Part shown: positions 46,344-54,552 of the stretch, piece by piece
Position numbering within the stretch: the stretch's first letter is position 1
How the letters are laid out: every line of letters starts with the position of its first letter
From: Streptomyces tauricus
Lineage (GTDB): Bacteria; Actinomycetota; Actinomycetes; Streptomycetales; Streptomycetaceae
Assembly: GCF_014650955.1 (NCBI RefSeq)
Contig: NZ_BMVY01000002.1
Span: 248,001-312,000, forward strand
Direction of reading: 5' to 3'
DNA length: 64,000 nucleotides
Notes under the pieces: model-generated
The model's database searches: none
What the model was told of the DNA's origin: nothing
The model's input: the letters and a program-made list of their open reading frames with translations, nothing else
Position numbers and translations under genes: made by a program

Positions 46344-47231
46344 TCACAGCCCGTACCGGCTCTTCAGGTGGCGCCAGAAGTCGCGGAACATCCACTTGTC
46401 GAACTCCGTGACGGACGTGGCGCTGCCCGCCTTCATGAGGAAGCAGCACTGGCCCGTCGGCGTCCAGTCGTAGAAGTCGTCGAGGCCGAAGGTGTGGCCG
46501 ACCTCGTGCAGATAGATGTGGATGTCCTCCTGGGACAGCGCGCCGGTGAAGTACTCCTGGCCGACCCGCTGGCCCCAGTCGCCGCCCGCGCCGCCCTGGA
46601 AGCCCTTGGTCAGCCAGAGGGACTGGTCGTAGTGGCGGGCCGCGCCGCCGGGACACTTCGAGTAGTCGCCGTCCTGGTGGAAGAACCGGCCGCAGTCGGG
46701 CGCGCACTGCGGGGCGCCGCCGCTGTCGAGGTTCCCGGCGTAGACGTCGACGGAGTTGTCGGTCCACTGGAGGGTGGAGCGGTTCTTGACCGCCCAGCCG
46801 ACGATGTTGACGGGCACGCTGGTGTACGGCCAGGCGTTGTGGCCCGTGCCGTTGTCCAGCATGGCCGCCGTCCACTTGCCGAACTGCTTCTTCAGCGCGG
46901 TGTGGATCTGGTCCCGCAGGGCCGTGCTGACGGGGGCGTCGGACTCCCAGCGGACGCAGTAGTTGATGCTTCCCCGGTTGGCCATGACCTGGTCCCAGCC
47001 GTAGTTGCGGAAGCCGTACAGGTCCGGGTAGGTCGTCGAGACGTGGTTCCACACCTCGTTCAGCGGCTGCACCAGGTTCGCGGGCGGGTTCCACTGGTCG
47101 GCGGCCTTCGCCTGGGACGCCGGGAGGAGGGGCGCGGCGACCAGCGCGACGAGTGCGGCGAAGACGGTGACGAGCCGCGTCAGGTGTCTGCGTACGGGGG
47201 ATGCGGTGAGCACAGTGGGCACGGTGATCAC
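46344..47231 (-). CDS. Secreted snapalysin-like zinc metalloprotease
   Basis: 295 residues from GTG 47231, with GAGGAG 6 nt upstream. A long signal peptide (RRHLTRLVTVFAALVALVAA, cleavage near QAKA) precedes the mature protein. The zinc motif is LHEVGHTFGLDD at 241-252, an HExxHxxGxxD arrangement with His242, His246 and Asp252 as ligands and Glu243 as base, as in snapalysins, which use Asp in place of the third His of other metzincins. Met266 in CCFLMKAG is a candidate Met-turn. Six cysteines in the mature part suggest disulfides. It is larger than classical snapalysin, with an extra N-terminal domain. It probably acts on extracellular protein. The target is unknown. Confidence 0.8.
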   Translation of the reverse strand: MITVPTVLTASPVRRHLTRLVTVFAALVALVAAPLLPASQAKAADQWNPPANLVQPLNEVWNHVSTTYPDLYGFRNYGWDQVMANRGSINYCVRWESDAPVSTALRDQIHTALKKQFGKWTAAMLDNGTGHNAWPYTSVPVNIVGWAVKNRSTLQWTDNSVDVYAGNLDSGGAPQCAPDCGRFFHQDGDYSKCPGGAARHYDQSLWLTKGFQGGAGGDWGQRVGQEYFTGALSQEDIHIYLHEVGHTFGLDDFYDWTPTGQCCFLMKAGSATSVTEFDKWMFRDFWRHLKSRYGL

Positions 47232-47306
47232 GGTGAACTCCTCGGTGGGGGACGGGATTTCACCCTCAGGTCGCCACCGGCACGGGTACGGGTTGCCTAC
47301 TGCCCC

Positions 47307-48998
47307 TCAGCCCCACACCACCAGGACCGCCGCCCACACCAGCGCCAGTACGACGGCCAACGGCCAGAGCGGGCGGCCCCGTTCGGGGGTGGTGCTGTCC
47401 CCGGTGGGCCGCAGCGCCGGGTCCTCGCGCATGGCCGACAGTTCGGCGGCCAGCGCGTCGTACGGGTGCACCAGACCGCGCCGCCGTTCGAACCACGCCC
47501 AGCGCGGCGCCGCGACCGACCAGTCGTCGCCCCGCCAGCGCAGCTTCAGCTCGAACGAGCGACGGCGTACGGAGCGGATGTCGTCCCAGGGGACGTGCCG
47601 GGGGCCGCGCAGCCCGGTGACCCACAGACCCGAGCGGTCCGCGGTGATGCGCCAGGCGAGTTTCACGGGAACGCGGGCGGCTCCGTAGAGACCGAGCGCG
47701 ACGGCCAGGACCAGCTTCCAGGAGGGCAGTTCGGCCTCGGTGAACCCGGCCCAGGTGAGCCAGGCGCCCCACTGCACCAGCAGCGCGGCGGCCACCCAGT
47801 CCAGCCAGCCCGCACGCCAGCGGCGCACCGGGGCGGGCGCGCGGTCCACGACCGACTCCCGGGCCTGCCGCACCAGTTGACGGTTCTGCTCCTCGCGGGC
47901 CTTCTCCCGGGCGACACGCCGCACACCGGCGCTCGGCGACAACGGGCGGACCGGTCCCGCCGACCACTCCGTCAGCGGCGGCTGGTCCGGGTCCTCGTCC
48001 GCGCTGAGGACCACGACCTCGGCGCCGTCGAAGGGCGCGCCGAAGAGGACGGCCTCACGGACGGGCCCGGGAACATCGTCGTCGACCGCGTCGAGAAGCC
48101 GCTCCAGCTCTTCACCGGCGTCGGCATCGCCACCATCGGCATCGGCGGAGCCGGACGGGTCCTCGTCACCGTCCTCTCCGTCCTCGTCCTCGTCCGACGC
48201 ACCGTCGTACGACGTCAGTTCCACCGTGAACAGCGGTCGCGTCGCCGCGAGGTCGTCCGCCGCGTACACCTCCGTGGTGCCCTGCGCGTCGTCGCGTACG
48301 AGGACACGCAGTACGGGTGCGGGGGCGCGGCGCAGTGCGACGGCCCGGTGGCGGCCGAGCCACGCCGAGACCAGGGCGGTCAGACCGAGCCCGGTCAGAT
48401 AGAAGGCCATGACCCAGGAGCCGCGCCGGTCGTCGACCGTGCCCCACAGATTCGCGGTGACGCCGGTGACCACACCGAACCCGAGCACCAGGAGGCCGAG
48501 CGGGAGCAGGAAGCGGCCGCGCCGCACCGGGGCCTCGCCGTCGGGGACCTGGGCCGTGCCGTCCCCGGCGGCCTCCAGGGCCTGTTCCAGCTGGGCACCG
48601 CGGGCCCGCAGGCGTACGGCGACGGCGGCCCAGGAGACCACCACGATCGACGCCCCGACGGCGGTCACCGCCCAGGGCAGGGACGACGCCTGCACCGCGA
48701 GCCCCAGAAGCAGGGCGGGCGCTCCGGCCCAGACCAGTTCGGGCCGCGCGAGCACCCACAGGACGTACACCGCGAAGCCCGCCGCGACGAACGGCCACAG
48801 TCCGCCGAGCATCGCGGCCCAGGCGCCCGCGCAGAGCGCGAGGGTGGTCACGGCGCCGGCGATCGACCGGCGCACCCGCAGGAACGTCCAGCGCGACGGC
48901 AGCGCGGCCGACCAGTTCGCGGCCCGGCCGGCCGTCCAGTCCCGGCAGTCGTCGGGTATCGCGGCCGCGGGCAGTCGCAGCGGCTCGTCGTACGACAC
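47307..48998 (-). CDS. Large membrane protein with a PH-like domain
   Basis: 563 residues from GTG 48998, because AGGAG lies 5 nt upstream. Several membrane helices (LALCAGAWAAMLGGLWPFVAA, AVTAVGASIVVVSWAAVAV, FLLPLGLLVLGFGVVTGVTA, SWVMAFYLTGLGLTALVSAW) precede a long acidic cytoplasmic loop (DEDEDGEDGDEDPSG), two more helices, and a bacterial PH domain (ITADRSGLWVTGLRGPRHV, VPWDDIRSVRRRSFELKLRW). The last helix is at the C-terminus. PH-type folds in bacteria usually mediate membrane or protein contacts. It shares organisation with the next upstream gene, so the two may work together. Confidence 0.7.
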   Translation of the reverse strand: MSYDEPLRLPAAAIPDDCRDWTAGRAANWSAALPSRWTFLRVRRSIAGAVTTLALCAGAWAAMLGGLWPFVAAGFAVYVLWVLARPELVWAGAPALLLGLAVQASSLPWAVTAVGASIVVVSWAAVAVRLRARGAQLEQALEAAGDGTAQVPDGEAPVRRGRFLLPLGLLVLGFGVVTGVTANLWGTVDDRRGSWVMAFYLTGLGLTALVSAWLGRHRAVALRRAPAPVLRVLVRDDAQGTTEVYAADDLAATRPLFTVELTSYDGASDEDEDGEDGDEDPSGSADADGGDADAGEELERLLDAVDDDVPGPVREAVLFGAPFDGAEVVVLSADEDPDQPPLTEWSAGPVRPLSPSAGVRRVAREKAREEQNRQLVRQARESVVDRAPAPVRRWRAGWLDWVAAALLVQWGAWLTWAGFTEAELPSWKLVLAVALGLYGAARVPVKLAWRITADRSGLWVTGLRGPRHVPWDDIRSVRRRSFELKLRWRGDDWSVAAPRWAWFERRRGLVHPYDALAAELSAMREDPALRPTGDSTTPERGRPLWPLAVVLALVWAAVLVVWG

Positions 48999-49171
48999 AT
49001 GCACTCCTGGATCGCGTGGAAACGCCGGTGCCGACACCGGCGCGGGCACCGGTGGTGACAGTAGCGAGCGAAACGACCCGCCCGGGCCGGCGGACGTCCC
49101 GGCGCCCGATGCGGGTGCCGCCCTCTCGTACGGGCGGGCGTGGCCATCCGCCTCAAGAGGACGCGCTACGC

Positions 49172-49271
49172 GATACCCAGGAGCGCGGAAAACCGCGATA
49201 CCCAGGAGCGCGGAAAACCGCGATACCCAGGGGCGCGGGGAACCGCGATACCCAGGGGCGCGGGGAACTGC
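49172..49271. repeat. Tandem array of four 25-bp units
   Basis: Units start at 49172, 49197, 49222 and 49247, each beginning GATACCCAGG and containing GCGCGG. Units 1 and 2 are identical with AGCGCGGAAAACCGC; units 3 and 4 read GGCGCGGGGAACCGC or GGCGCGGGGAACTGC, that is, they are family B cores. So a family B core has been tandemly amplified upstream of the membrane protein at 48998. Confidence 0.9.
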
Positions 49272-49274
49272 GCG

Positions 49275-49338
49275 AAAGGGGGCGAGGGGGCGGAGCCCCC
49301 ATGCGGTGACGGGACGGGTAGGGGCGGCGGGGGCGGAA
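49275..49338 (-). repeat. Family A right arm
   Basis: GGGCGAGGGGGCGGAGCCCC followed by GGGACGGGTAGGGGCGGCGG closely matches the right half of the element at 29030-29225, and reaches the stop codon of the PH-domain gene. Confidence 0.75.
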
Positions 49339-50016
49339 TCAGGCCACGGACAGGAGGATCGCCAGCAGGACCGCTCCGGCCGCAGCGGGGGCCATGACCT
49401 CGTAGGCCCAGCGCACGGACACATCACCCTTTGCCTGCGGGTCCTTGCCGTGGGCCGCCAGCAGTTCGCGCAGTTCGTCCACGATCTGGTCGCCCGGGGC
49501 GCGTACGGGGCCGGTGGCCTGCGGAGCGGGGTGGGGGGCCTGCCGGGTCTGTCCGAGGCGGCCCCGGGCGTCCGTCGTGTCGCCGCGGGCCTCCTTGCGT
49601 GCCGCTCGGTTGCGGGCCCGCAGGGAGACCGGTACGGACCAGAGCTGGTACTTGGTACCGCTCTTGTCGAGTACCTCGTTCGAGTAGCCGGATCTGAACG
49701 CCTCGACCGCTCCCCAGGGCAGCGTGATCACCCGGAAGGGGTTACGGATGCGCAGGCGCTGCTCGTTCGCGTACACCGCGGGGCGGAGCGTGAAGGCGGC
49801 GACCAGCGGCACCAGCACGAGCAGCGTGGCCAGCGCGATCCACGGGGTGCGGCCCTCGCCCGTGACCAGCGCGTCGATACCGAGCCAGGCCGCGATCGCG
49901 AGCAGGAGGACGCCGCCCGCGATACCGGAGGGGGACCGGTAGACCCTGTCCTTGAACTGGGGTTCCGGAGGGTTCGGGAGGTCCGGTGCGGGTGGCTGGT
50001 GGTCCGGGGTCGTCAT
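49339..50016 (-). CDS. PH-domain-containing membrane protein
   Basis: 225 residues from ATG 50016. A Pro-rich N-terminus precedes two helices (GIAGGVLLLAIAAWLGIDALV and PWIALATLLVLVPLVAAFTL) and a bacterial PH domain (PAVYANEQRLRIRNPFRVITL, LPWGAVEAFRSGYSNEVLD, TKYQLWSVPVSLRARNR). A C-terminal helix (VMAPAAAGAVLLAILLSVA) completes it. Family: short PH-domain proteins of actinobacteria, unknown function. The product is similar in design to that of 47307-48998, but the two genes are 340 bp apart and separated by repeats. Confidence 0.78.
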   Translation of the reverse strand: MTTPDHQPPAPDLPNPPEPQFKDRVYRSPSGIAGGVLLLAIAAWLGIDALVTGEGRTPWIALATLLVLVPLVAAFTLRPAVYANEQRLRIRNPFRVITLPWGAVEAFRSGYSNEVLDKSGTKYQLWSVPVSLRARNRAARKEARGDTTDARGRLGQTRQAPHPAPQATGPVRAPGDQIVDELRELLAAHGKDPQAKGDVSVRWAYEVMAPAAAGAVLLAILLSVA

Positions 50017-50439
50017 GAACCCGATTCTGCCTGACCGCCCCCACGGGGGTCGCTCCGCGGGTGAGCCGCCTACGACACGCAAGCCACGCGGGTGGACCGC
50101 GCAGCCCCCCGCGCCCCTAGCGGGGTCCGCCCGGACGACACTGCCAGGTGCAGGTCGGTCGGTGTGACTCGCGCAGTTCCCCGCGCCCCTAGCGGGGCGC
50201 CCCGCTAGGGGCGCGGGGAACTGCGCGGCCAGCCCCCACCGCCCGCACGAACAACAAAGCCCCACCACCCCCACCCAGGGGCGCGGGGAACTGCGCAGCC
50301 GGCCCCCACCGCCCGCACCCAACAACAGACCCCGACCACCCCCACCCGGGGGCGCGGGGAACTGCGCAGCCAGCCTCCACCGGGCCGCACCCGACAACAC
50401 CCGGGCCGGCCCACACCCCGGCAGGGGGCTGTACAGCCG
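50017..50439. repeat. Family B cluster with a 58-bp perfect palindrome and a three-unit 70-bp tandem repeat
   Basis: Between divergent genes lies a G/C-rich repeat field and no gene. Positions 50170-50198 and 50199-50227 are exact inverse copies, a 58-bp palindrome ending in GGGGCGCGGGGAACTGCGCG. Its right half starts a tandem series with cores at 50208, 50278 and 50349 (period about 70 bp), each followed by CCCACCGCCCGCAC-like sequence. A partial inverted copy lies at about 50100-50120. Confidence 0.85.
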
Positions 50440-50458
50440 CTACGCGCGTAGATATGCT
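50440..50458 (+). promoter_or_regulatory. CTACGCGCGTAG operator and -10 element of deoC
   Basis: The palindrome CTACGCGCGTAG at 50440-50451 is followed one base later by the -10 element TATGCT (50453-50458), which ends 6 nt before GTG 50465. The operator therefore fills the spacer of the promoter. The same 12-mer stands before the purine nucleoside phosphorylase gene and add. Confidence 0.8.
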
Positions 50459-50464
50459 CGGGTG

Positions 50465-51430
50465 GTGACCATGCCCACCACTGCATCCTCCGCAGCTCAC
50501 GCACTCACGGACGTCACCGCGTCGGACGGCTCGTTGCGCCGGTTCCTCCACGGGCTGCCCGGCGTCGACACGGTCGGCCTGGAGGCGCGCGCCGCCTCAC
50601 TCGGCACCCGTTCCGTCAAGACCACCGCGAAGGCGTACGCCATCGACCTCGCCATCTCGATGGTCGACCTGACGACCCTGGAAGGCGCGGACACCCCCGG
50701 CAAGGTCCGGGCGCTCGGCGCCAAGGCCGTCCACCCGGACCCCACGGACCGCACGGCCCCGACGACCGCCGCGGTCTGCGTCTACCCCGACATGGTGGCC
50801 GCCGCGAAGGAGGCCGTAGCCGGCTCCGGCGTGCTGGTCGCCTCGGTCGCGACCGCCTTCCCCGCCGGCCGCGCCGCGCTCGACGTGAAGCTGGCCGACG
50901 TGAAGGACGCCGTCGCCGCGGGCGCCGACGAGATCGACATGGTCATCGACCGCGGCGCGTTCCTCGCGGGCAAGTACCTGAAGGTGTACGACGAGATCGT
51001 CGCCGTGAAGGAGGCCTCGGGCGCCGCCCGCCTGAAGGTCATCTTCGAGACCGGCGAGCTGTCGACGTACGACAACATCCGCCGCGCGAGCTGGCTCGGC
51101 ATGCTGGCGGGCGCGGACTTCATCAAGACCTCGACGGGCAAGGTCGCCGTCAACGCGACCCCCGCGAACACCCTCCTGATGCTGGAGGCCGTCCGCGACT
51201 TCCGCGCGCAGACGGGCGTCCAGGTCGGTGTGAAGCCCGCCGGCGGCATCCGCACCACGAAGGACGCCGTCAAGTTCCTGGTACTGGTCAAGGAGACCGC
51301 GGGCGAGGACTGGCTGGACAACCACTGGTTCCGCTTCGGCGCGTCCTCGCTCCTCAACGACCTGCTGATGCAGCGCCAGAAGCTGGCCACCGGCCGCTAC
51401 TCCGGCCCCGACTACGTGACGGTGGACTGA
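50465..51430 (+). CDS. deoC: Deoxyribose-phosphate aldolase
   Basis: 321 residues from GTG 50465, a leaderless start. Class I aldolase of the DeoC family: AAVCVYPDMV, EIDMVIDRGAFLAGKY, the Schiff-base lysine in DFIKTSTGKVAVNATP (about Lys221) and the proton-relay lysine in VGVKPAGGIRTTKDA (about Lys257). It splits deoxyribose 5-phosphate into acetaldehyde and glyceraldehyde 3-phosphate. Two aldehyde dehydrogenase genes follow 5 bp downstream and are co-transcribed, consistent with oxidation of the acetaldehyde. Confidence 0.96.
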   Translation: MTMPTTASSAAHALTDVTASDGSLRRFLHGLPGVDTVGLEARAASLGTRSVKTTAKAYAIDLAISMVDLTTLEGADTPGKVRALGAKAVHPDPTDRTAPTTAAVCVYPDMVAAAKEAVAGSGVLVASVATAFPAGRAALDVKLADVKDAVAAGADEIDMVIDRGAFLAGKYLKVYDEIVAVKEASGAARLKVIFETGELSTYDNIRRASWLGMLAGADFIKTSTGKVAVNATPANTLLMLEAVRDFRAQTGVQVGVKPAGGIRTTKDAVKFLVLVKETAGEDWLDNHWFRFGASSLLNDLLMQRQKLATGRYSGPDYVTVD

Positions 51431-51435
51431 TCCCC

Positions 51436-52884
51436 ATGGCTTCCGCAATGGATTCCGCATTCGCATACGCACCGGCGCCCGAGTCCCGCTCCGTCGTCGA
51501 CATCGCGCCCTCCTACGGCCTGTTCATCGACGGCGAGTTCACCGAGGCCGCCGACGGCAAGGTCTTCAAAACGGTCAGCCCGAGCACCGAGGAAGTCCTC
51601 TCCGAGGTCGCCCAGGCCGGTGAGGCGGACGTCGACCGCGCGGTGAAGGCCGCCCGCAGGGCCTTCGAGAAGTGGTCCGCGCTGCCCGGCTCCGAGCGCG
51701 CCAAGTACCTGTTCCGTATCGCCCGGATCATCCAGGAGCGCAGCCGCGAACTGGCCGTCCTGGAGACGCTGGACAACGGAAAGCCCATCAAGGAGACGAG
51801 GGACGCCGACCTCCCCCTCGTAGCCGCGCACTTCTTCTACTACGCGGGCTGGGCGGACAAGCTCGACCACGCCGGCTTCGGGTCGAACCCGCGCCCCCTG
51901 GGCGTCGCCGGCCAGGTCATCCCCTGGAACTTCCCGCTCCTGATGCTCGCGTGGAAGATCGCCCCGGCGCTCGCGACGGGCAACACGGTGGTGCTGAAGC
52001 CCGCCGAGACGACCCCCCTGTCCGCCCTGTTCTTCGCGGACATCTGCCGCCAGGCGGGCCTGCCCAAGGGCGTCGTCAACATCCTTCCCGGTTACGGCGA
52101 CACGGGCGCGGCCCTCGTCGCGCACCCGGACGTCAACAAGGTGGCCTTCACCGGCTCCACCGCCGTGGGCAAGGCCATCGCCCGCCAGGTGGCGGGCACG
52201 AAGAAGAAGGTCACGCTCGAACTGGGCGGCAAGGGCGCCAACATCGTCTTCGACGACGCGCCCATCGACCAGGCCGTCGAGGGCATCGTCACGGGCATCT
52301 TCTTCAACCAGGGCCAGGTCTGCTGCGCGGGCTCCCGCCTCCTCGTCCAGGAGTCGATCCACGACGAGCTGCTCGACTCCCTCAAGCGCAGGCTCGCCAC
52401 GCTGCGCCTGGGTGACCCGCTCGACAAGAACACCGACATCGGCGCGATCAACTCCGCCGAGCAGCTCGCGCGTATCTCCTCGCTCGTCGAGCAGGGCGAG
52501 GCCGAGGGCGCCGAGCGCTGGTCCCCGTCCTGCGAACTGCCGTCGTCCGGCTACTGGTTCGCCCCGACGCTCTTCACGAACGTCACCCAGGCGCACACCG
52601 TGGCCCGCGACGAGATCTTCGGCCCGGTCCTGTCCGTCCTCACCTTCCGCACCCCGGACGAGGCGGTCGCGAAGGCCAACAACAGCCAGTACGGACTCTC
52701 GGCGGGCATCTGGACCGAGAAGGGCTCCCGCATCCTGGCGGTCGCGGGCAAGCTGCGCGCGGGTGTCATCTGGTCCAACACGTTCAACAAGTTCGATCCG
52801 ACCTCGCCGTTCGGCGGCTACAAGGAGTCGGGCTACGGCCGCGAGGGCGGTCGCCACGGCCTGGAGGCGTACCTCGATGTCTGA
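51436..52884 (+). CDS. Aldehyde dehydrogenase, catalytic domain
   Basis: 482 residues, full length for the catalytic unit. NAD site FTGSTAVGKAIARQV, Asn of QVIPWNFPLLMLAWK, general-base Glu262 in LELGGKGANIVF, nucleophile Cys296 in GQVCCAGSRLL and cofactor Glu in EIFGPVLSV are all visible. It should oxidise acetaldehyde produced by DeoC to acetate with NAD. The next gene overlaps it by 8 nt and encodes a second, inactive aldehyde-dehydrogenase domain; the two together match the two-domain length of ALDH16 enzymes. Confidence 0.92.
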   Translation: MASAMDSAFAYAPAPESRSVVDIAPSYGLFIDGEFTEAADGKVFKTVSPSTEEVLSEVAQAGEADVDRAVKAARRAFEKWSALPGSERAKYLFRIARIIQERSRELAVLETLDNGKPIKETRDADLPLVAAHFFYYAGWADKLDHAGFGSNPRPLGVAGQVIPWNFPLLMLAWKIAPALATGNTVVLKPAETTPLSALFFADICRQAGLPKGVVNILPGYGDTGAALVAHPDVNKVAFTGSTAVGKAIARQVAGTKKKVTLELGGKGANIVFDDAPIDQAVEGIVTGIFFNQGQVCCAGSRLLVQESIHDELLDSLKRRLATLRLGDPLDKNTDIGAINSAEQLARISSLVEQGEAEGAERWSPSCELPSSGYWFAPTLFTNVTQAHTVARDEIFGPVLSVLTFRTPDEAVAKANNSQYGLSAGIWTEKGSRILAVAGKLRAGVIWSNTFNKFDPTSPFGGYKESGYGREGGRHGLEAYLDV

Positions 52885-53824
52885 CAAGCCGAAGAACACC
52901 GAGAAGACCAGCGAGAAGACCACCGACAAGAAGGCCGAGCAGCACCGGCGTCTGAGCGTCTTCAAGACCTACAAGCTGTACGTCGGCGGGAAGTTCCCGC
53001 GTTCCGAGAGCGGCCGGGTGTACGAGGTGACTGACCCCAGGGGCACGTGGCTGGCCAACGCGCCGCGCGCGAGCCGCAAGGACGCCCGTGACGCGGTCGT
53101 CGCCGCCCGCAAGGCGTTCGGCGGCTGGTCAGGCGCGACCGCGTACAACCGCGGCCAGGTCCTCTACCGCGTCGCGGAGATGCTGGAGGGCCGCAAGGGC
53201 CAGTTCGTCCAGGAGGTCGCCGACGCCGAGGGCCTGTCGAAGGCGAAGGCCGCCGAGCAGGTCGAGGCGGCCATCGACCGCTGGGTCTGGTACGCGGGCT
53301 GGACCGACAAGATCGCCCAGGTCGTCGGCGGCGCGAACCCGGTGGCGGGCCCGTACTTCAACCTCTCGTCCCCCGAGCCGACGGGGGTCGTGACGGTCCT
53401 CGCCCCCCAGGAGTCGTCCTTCCTCGGCCTGGTCTCGGTGCTCGCCCCGGTCATCGCGACCGGCAACACCGCGGTCGTGATCGCGAGCGAGAAGTCCCCG
53501 CTCCCCGCGCTGTCACTGGGCGAGGTCCTGGCGACCTCCGACGTCCCGGGCGGCGTGGTGAACATCCTCACGGGCGGTACGGCGGAGATCGCCGCCCCGC
53601 TCGCCGCCCACCAGGACGTCAACGCGATCGACCTGGCGGGCGCCGACGAGGCGCTCGCGAAGGAACTGGAGATCGCGGCGGCCGACAACCTCAAGCGGGT
53701 CGTCCGTCCACAGCCTGTGGATTACTCCGCCACGCCCGGCACCGACCGCCTCACGGCCTTCCTGGAGACGAAGACGGTCTGGCACCCCACGGGAGCGCTG
53801 GGCGCGTCCGGCTCGTCCTACTAG
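52877..53824 (+). CDS. Non-catalytic aldehyde-dehydrogenase-like domain protein
   Basis: 315 residues from ATG 52877, overlapping the preceding gene by 8 nt, so translation is coupled. It has the N-terminal NAD-binding half of an aldehyde dehydrogenase (YKLYVGGKFPRSESGRVYEV, AARKAFGGWSGATAYNRGQV, GGVVNILTGGTAEIAAPLAA). It ends shortly after the place where the ELGGK catalytic Glu should be (ADNLKRVVRPQPVDYSATPG); the catalytic Glu and Cys and the whole thiohemiacetal half are missing. The N-terminal KPKNTEKTSEKTTDKK is charged. Likely a partner subunit for the previous enzyme (see ALDH16 finding); a degraded duplicate is the alternative. Confidence 0.8.
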   Translation: MSDKPKNTEKTSEKTTDKKAEQHRRLSVFKTYKLYVGGKFPRSESGRVYEVTDPRGTWLANAPRASRKDARDAVVAARKAFGGWSGATAYNRGQVLYRVAEMLEGRKGQFVQEVADAEGLSKAKAAEQVEAAIDRWVWYAGWTDKIAQVVGGANPVAGPYFNLSSPEPTGVVTVLAPQESSFLGLVSVLAPVIATGNTAVVIASEKSPLPALSLGEVLATSDVPGGVVNILTGGTAEIAAPLAAHQDVNAIDLAGADEALAKELEIAAADNLKRVVRPQPVDYSATPGTDRLTAFLETKTVWHPTGALGASGSSY

Positions 53825-53888
53825 GGCGACGCTCCACCGGGCCGGCCCAGGCAGCGTTCCACCGAGTCGGCGTCCGGCCCACCAGAGC

Positions 53889-53934
53889 GGGAGAGCCGCG
53901 CTTCCCCACCGTCCGGGGGAGGCGCGGCTCTCCC
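53889..53934 (+). terminator. Terminator of the deoC operon
   Basis: GGGAGAGCCGCGC (53889-53901) pairs perfectly with GCGCGGCTCTCCC (53922-53934), with inner TCCCC/GGGGGA pairing. It lies 65 bp after the operon end. Confidence 0.75.
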
Positions 53935-54003
53935 TCGCCACCGTCCGGGGAGGCGCCGTTCTCTCCCGCCACCGTCCGGGGATGCACGGTTCCCTCGCCC
54001 GCC
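53908..54003. repeat. Three tandem repeats of about 32 bp
   Basis: Units starting CACCGTCCGGGG at about 53908, 53939 and 53971, each followed by related AGGCGC and TCTCCC/CCCGC segments. The first unit overlaps the terminator hairpin, so the array looks like an expansion of terminator sequence. Confidence 0.7.
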
Positions 54004-54020
54004 CCGCGGGTTCGTACGGT

Positions 54021-54425
54021 TCAGGCGCCCAGCAGGGTCGTCACCTGGCCCAGTACCGGAACGCTGCCCAGCGACTGGGCCTGGGCGACCGGCGCCGTCA
54101 GCATGGTCGTCGCCATCGGCGGGAAGTCGGCCACCTGCGTGCCCAGCCCGTTGTCGAGCGGGTCGACGCCCGTGCCCGCCAGCGGGTTGGGCTTCAGTCC
54201 CGCGACCGGACCGGTCACGTACCCGACCGTCCCGGTCATGGCCTGGAGACCGGCCTGCGGGTCGATGTTGCCCAGCGAGGTCGGGCGGGTGCGGATCACG
54301 TCCACCACGGGGTCGGTGTCCGCGACGGCCGCGGTCGCACCGGCGCCGACCGCGATCCCCGCGGTGGTGAGGGCCAGCAACGCGCGCCGGGCGGTCGGGT
54401 TCTGAAGGGCCGAGTGTCGTGCCAT
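54021..54425 (-). CDS. Small secreted Ala/Pro/Gly-rich protein
   Basis: 134 residues from ATG 54425, AGGTGG about 7 nt upstream. Signal peptide ARRALLALTTAGIAVGAGAT, cleavage near AVA. The mature part is hydrophobic and repetitive in Pro, Gly and Val (GPVAGLKPNPLAGTGVDPLD), without cysteines or an anchor. Similar in design to the protein at 60882-61232. Possibly a surface or spore-coat component; function not known. Confidence 0.65.
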   Translation of the reverse strand: MARHSALQNPTARRALLALTTAGIAVGAGATAAVADTDPVVDVIRTRPTSLGNIDPQAGLQAMTGTVGYVTGPVAGLKPNPLAGTGVDPLDNGLGTQVADFPPMATTMLTAPVAQAQSLGSVPVLGQVTTLLGA

Positions 54426-54552
54426 CGCTGCTGCCACCTTCTGCTGCGCAAAGTAATCAGGTCGACACGTAGGGTAGTTGAGGGGTGACGTGCACTCCAA
54501 AGACGACCCGCGGACTCGGCCGGGAGCGGATGATGCCGCACACTGGTGTCTC

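Noticed and set aside
49172..49271. CRISPR-like direct repeats.
   Set aside because: Units are contiguous 25-bp copies without unique spacers, and no cas genes are present.
50017..50439. Replication origin or attachment site in the palindromic region.
   Set aside because: No DnaA boxes, integrase or tRNA; the sequence is explained by family B repeats.
52877..53824. A frameshifted pseudogene explanation for the short aldehyde-dehydrogenase-like gene.
   Set aside because: The frame is clean, starts by overlap coupling, and ends with its own stop; no remnant of the catalytic half follows it in any frame.
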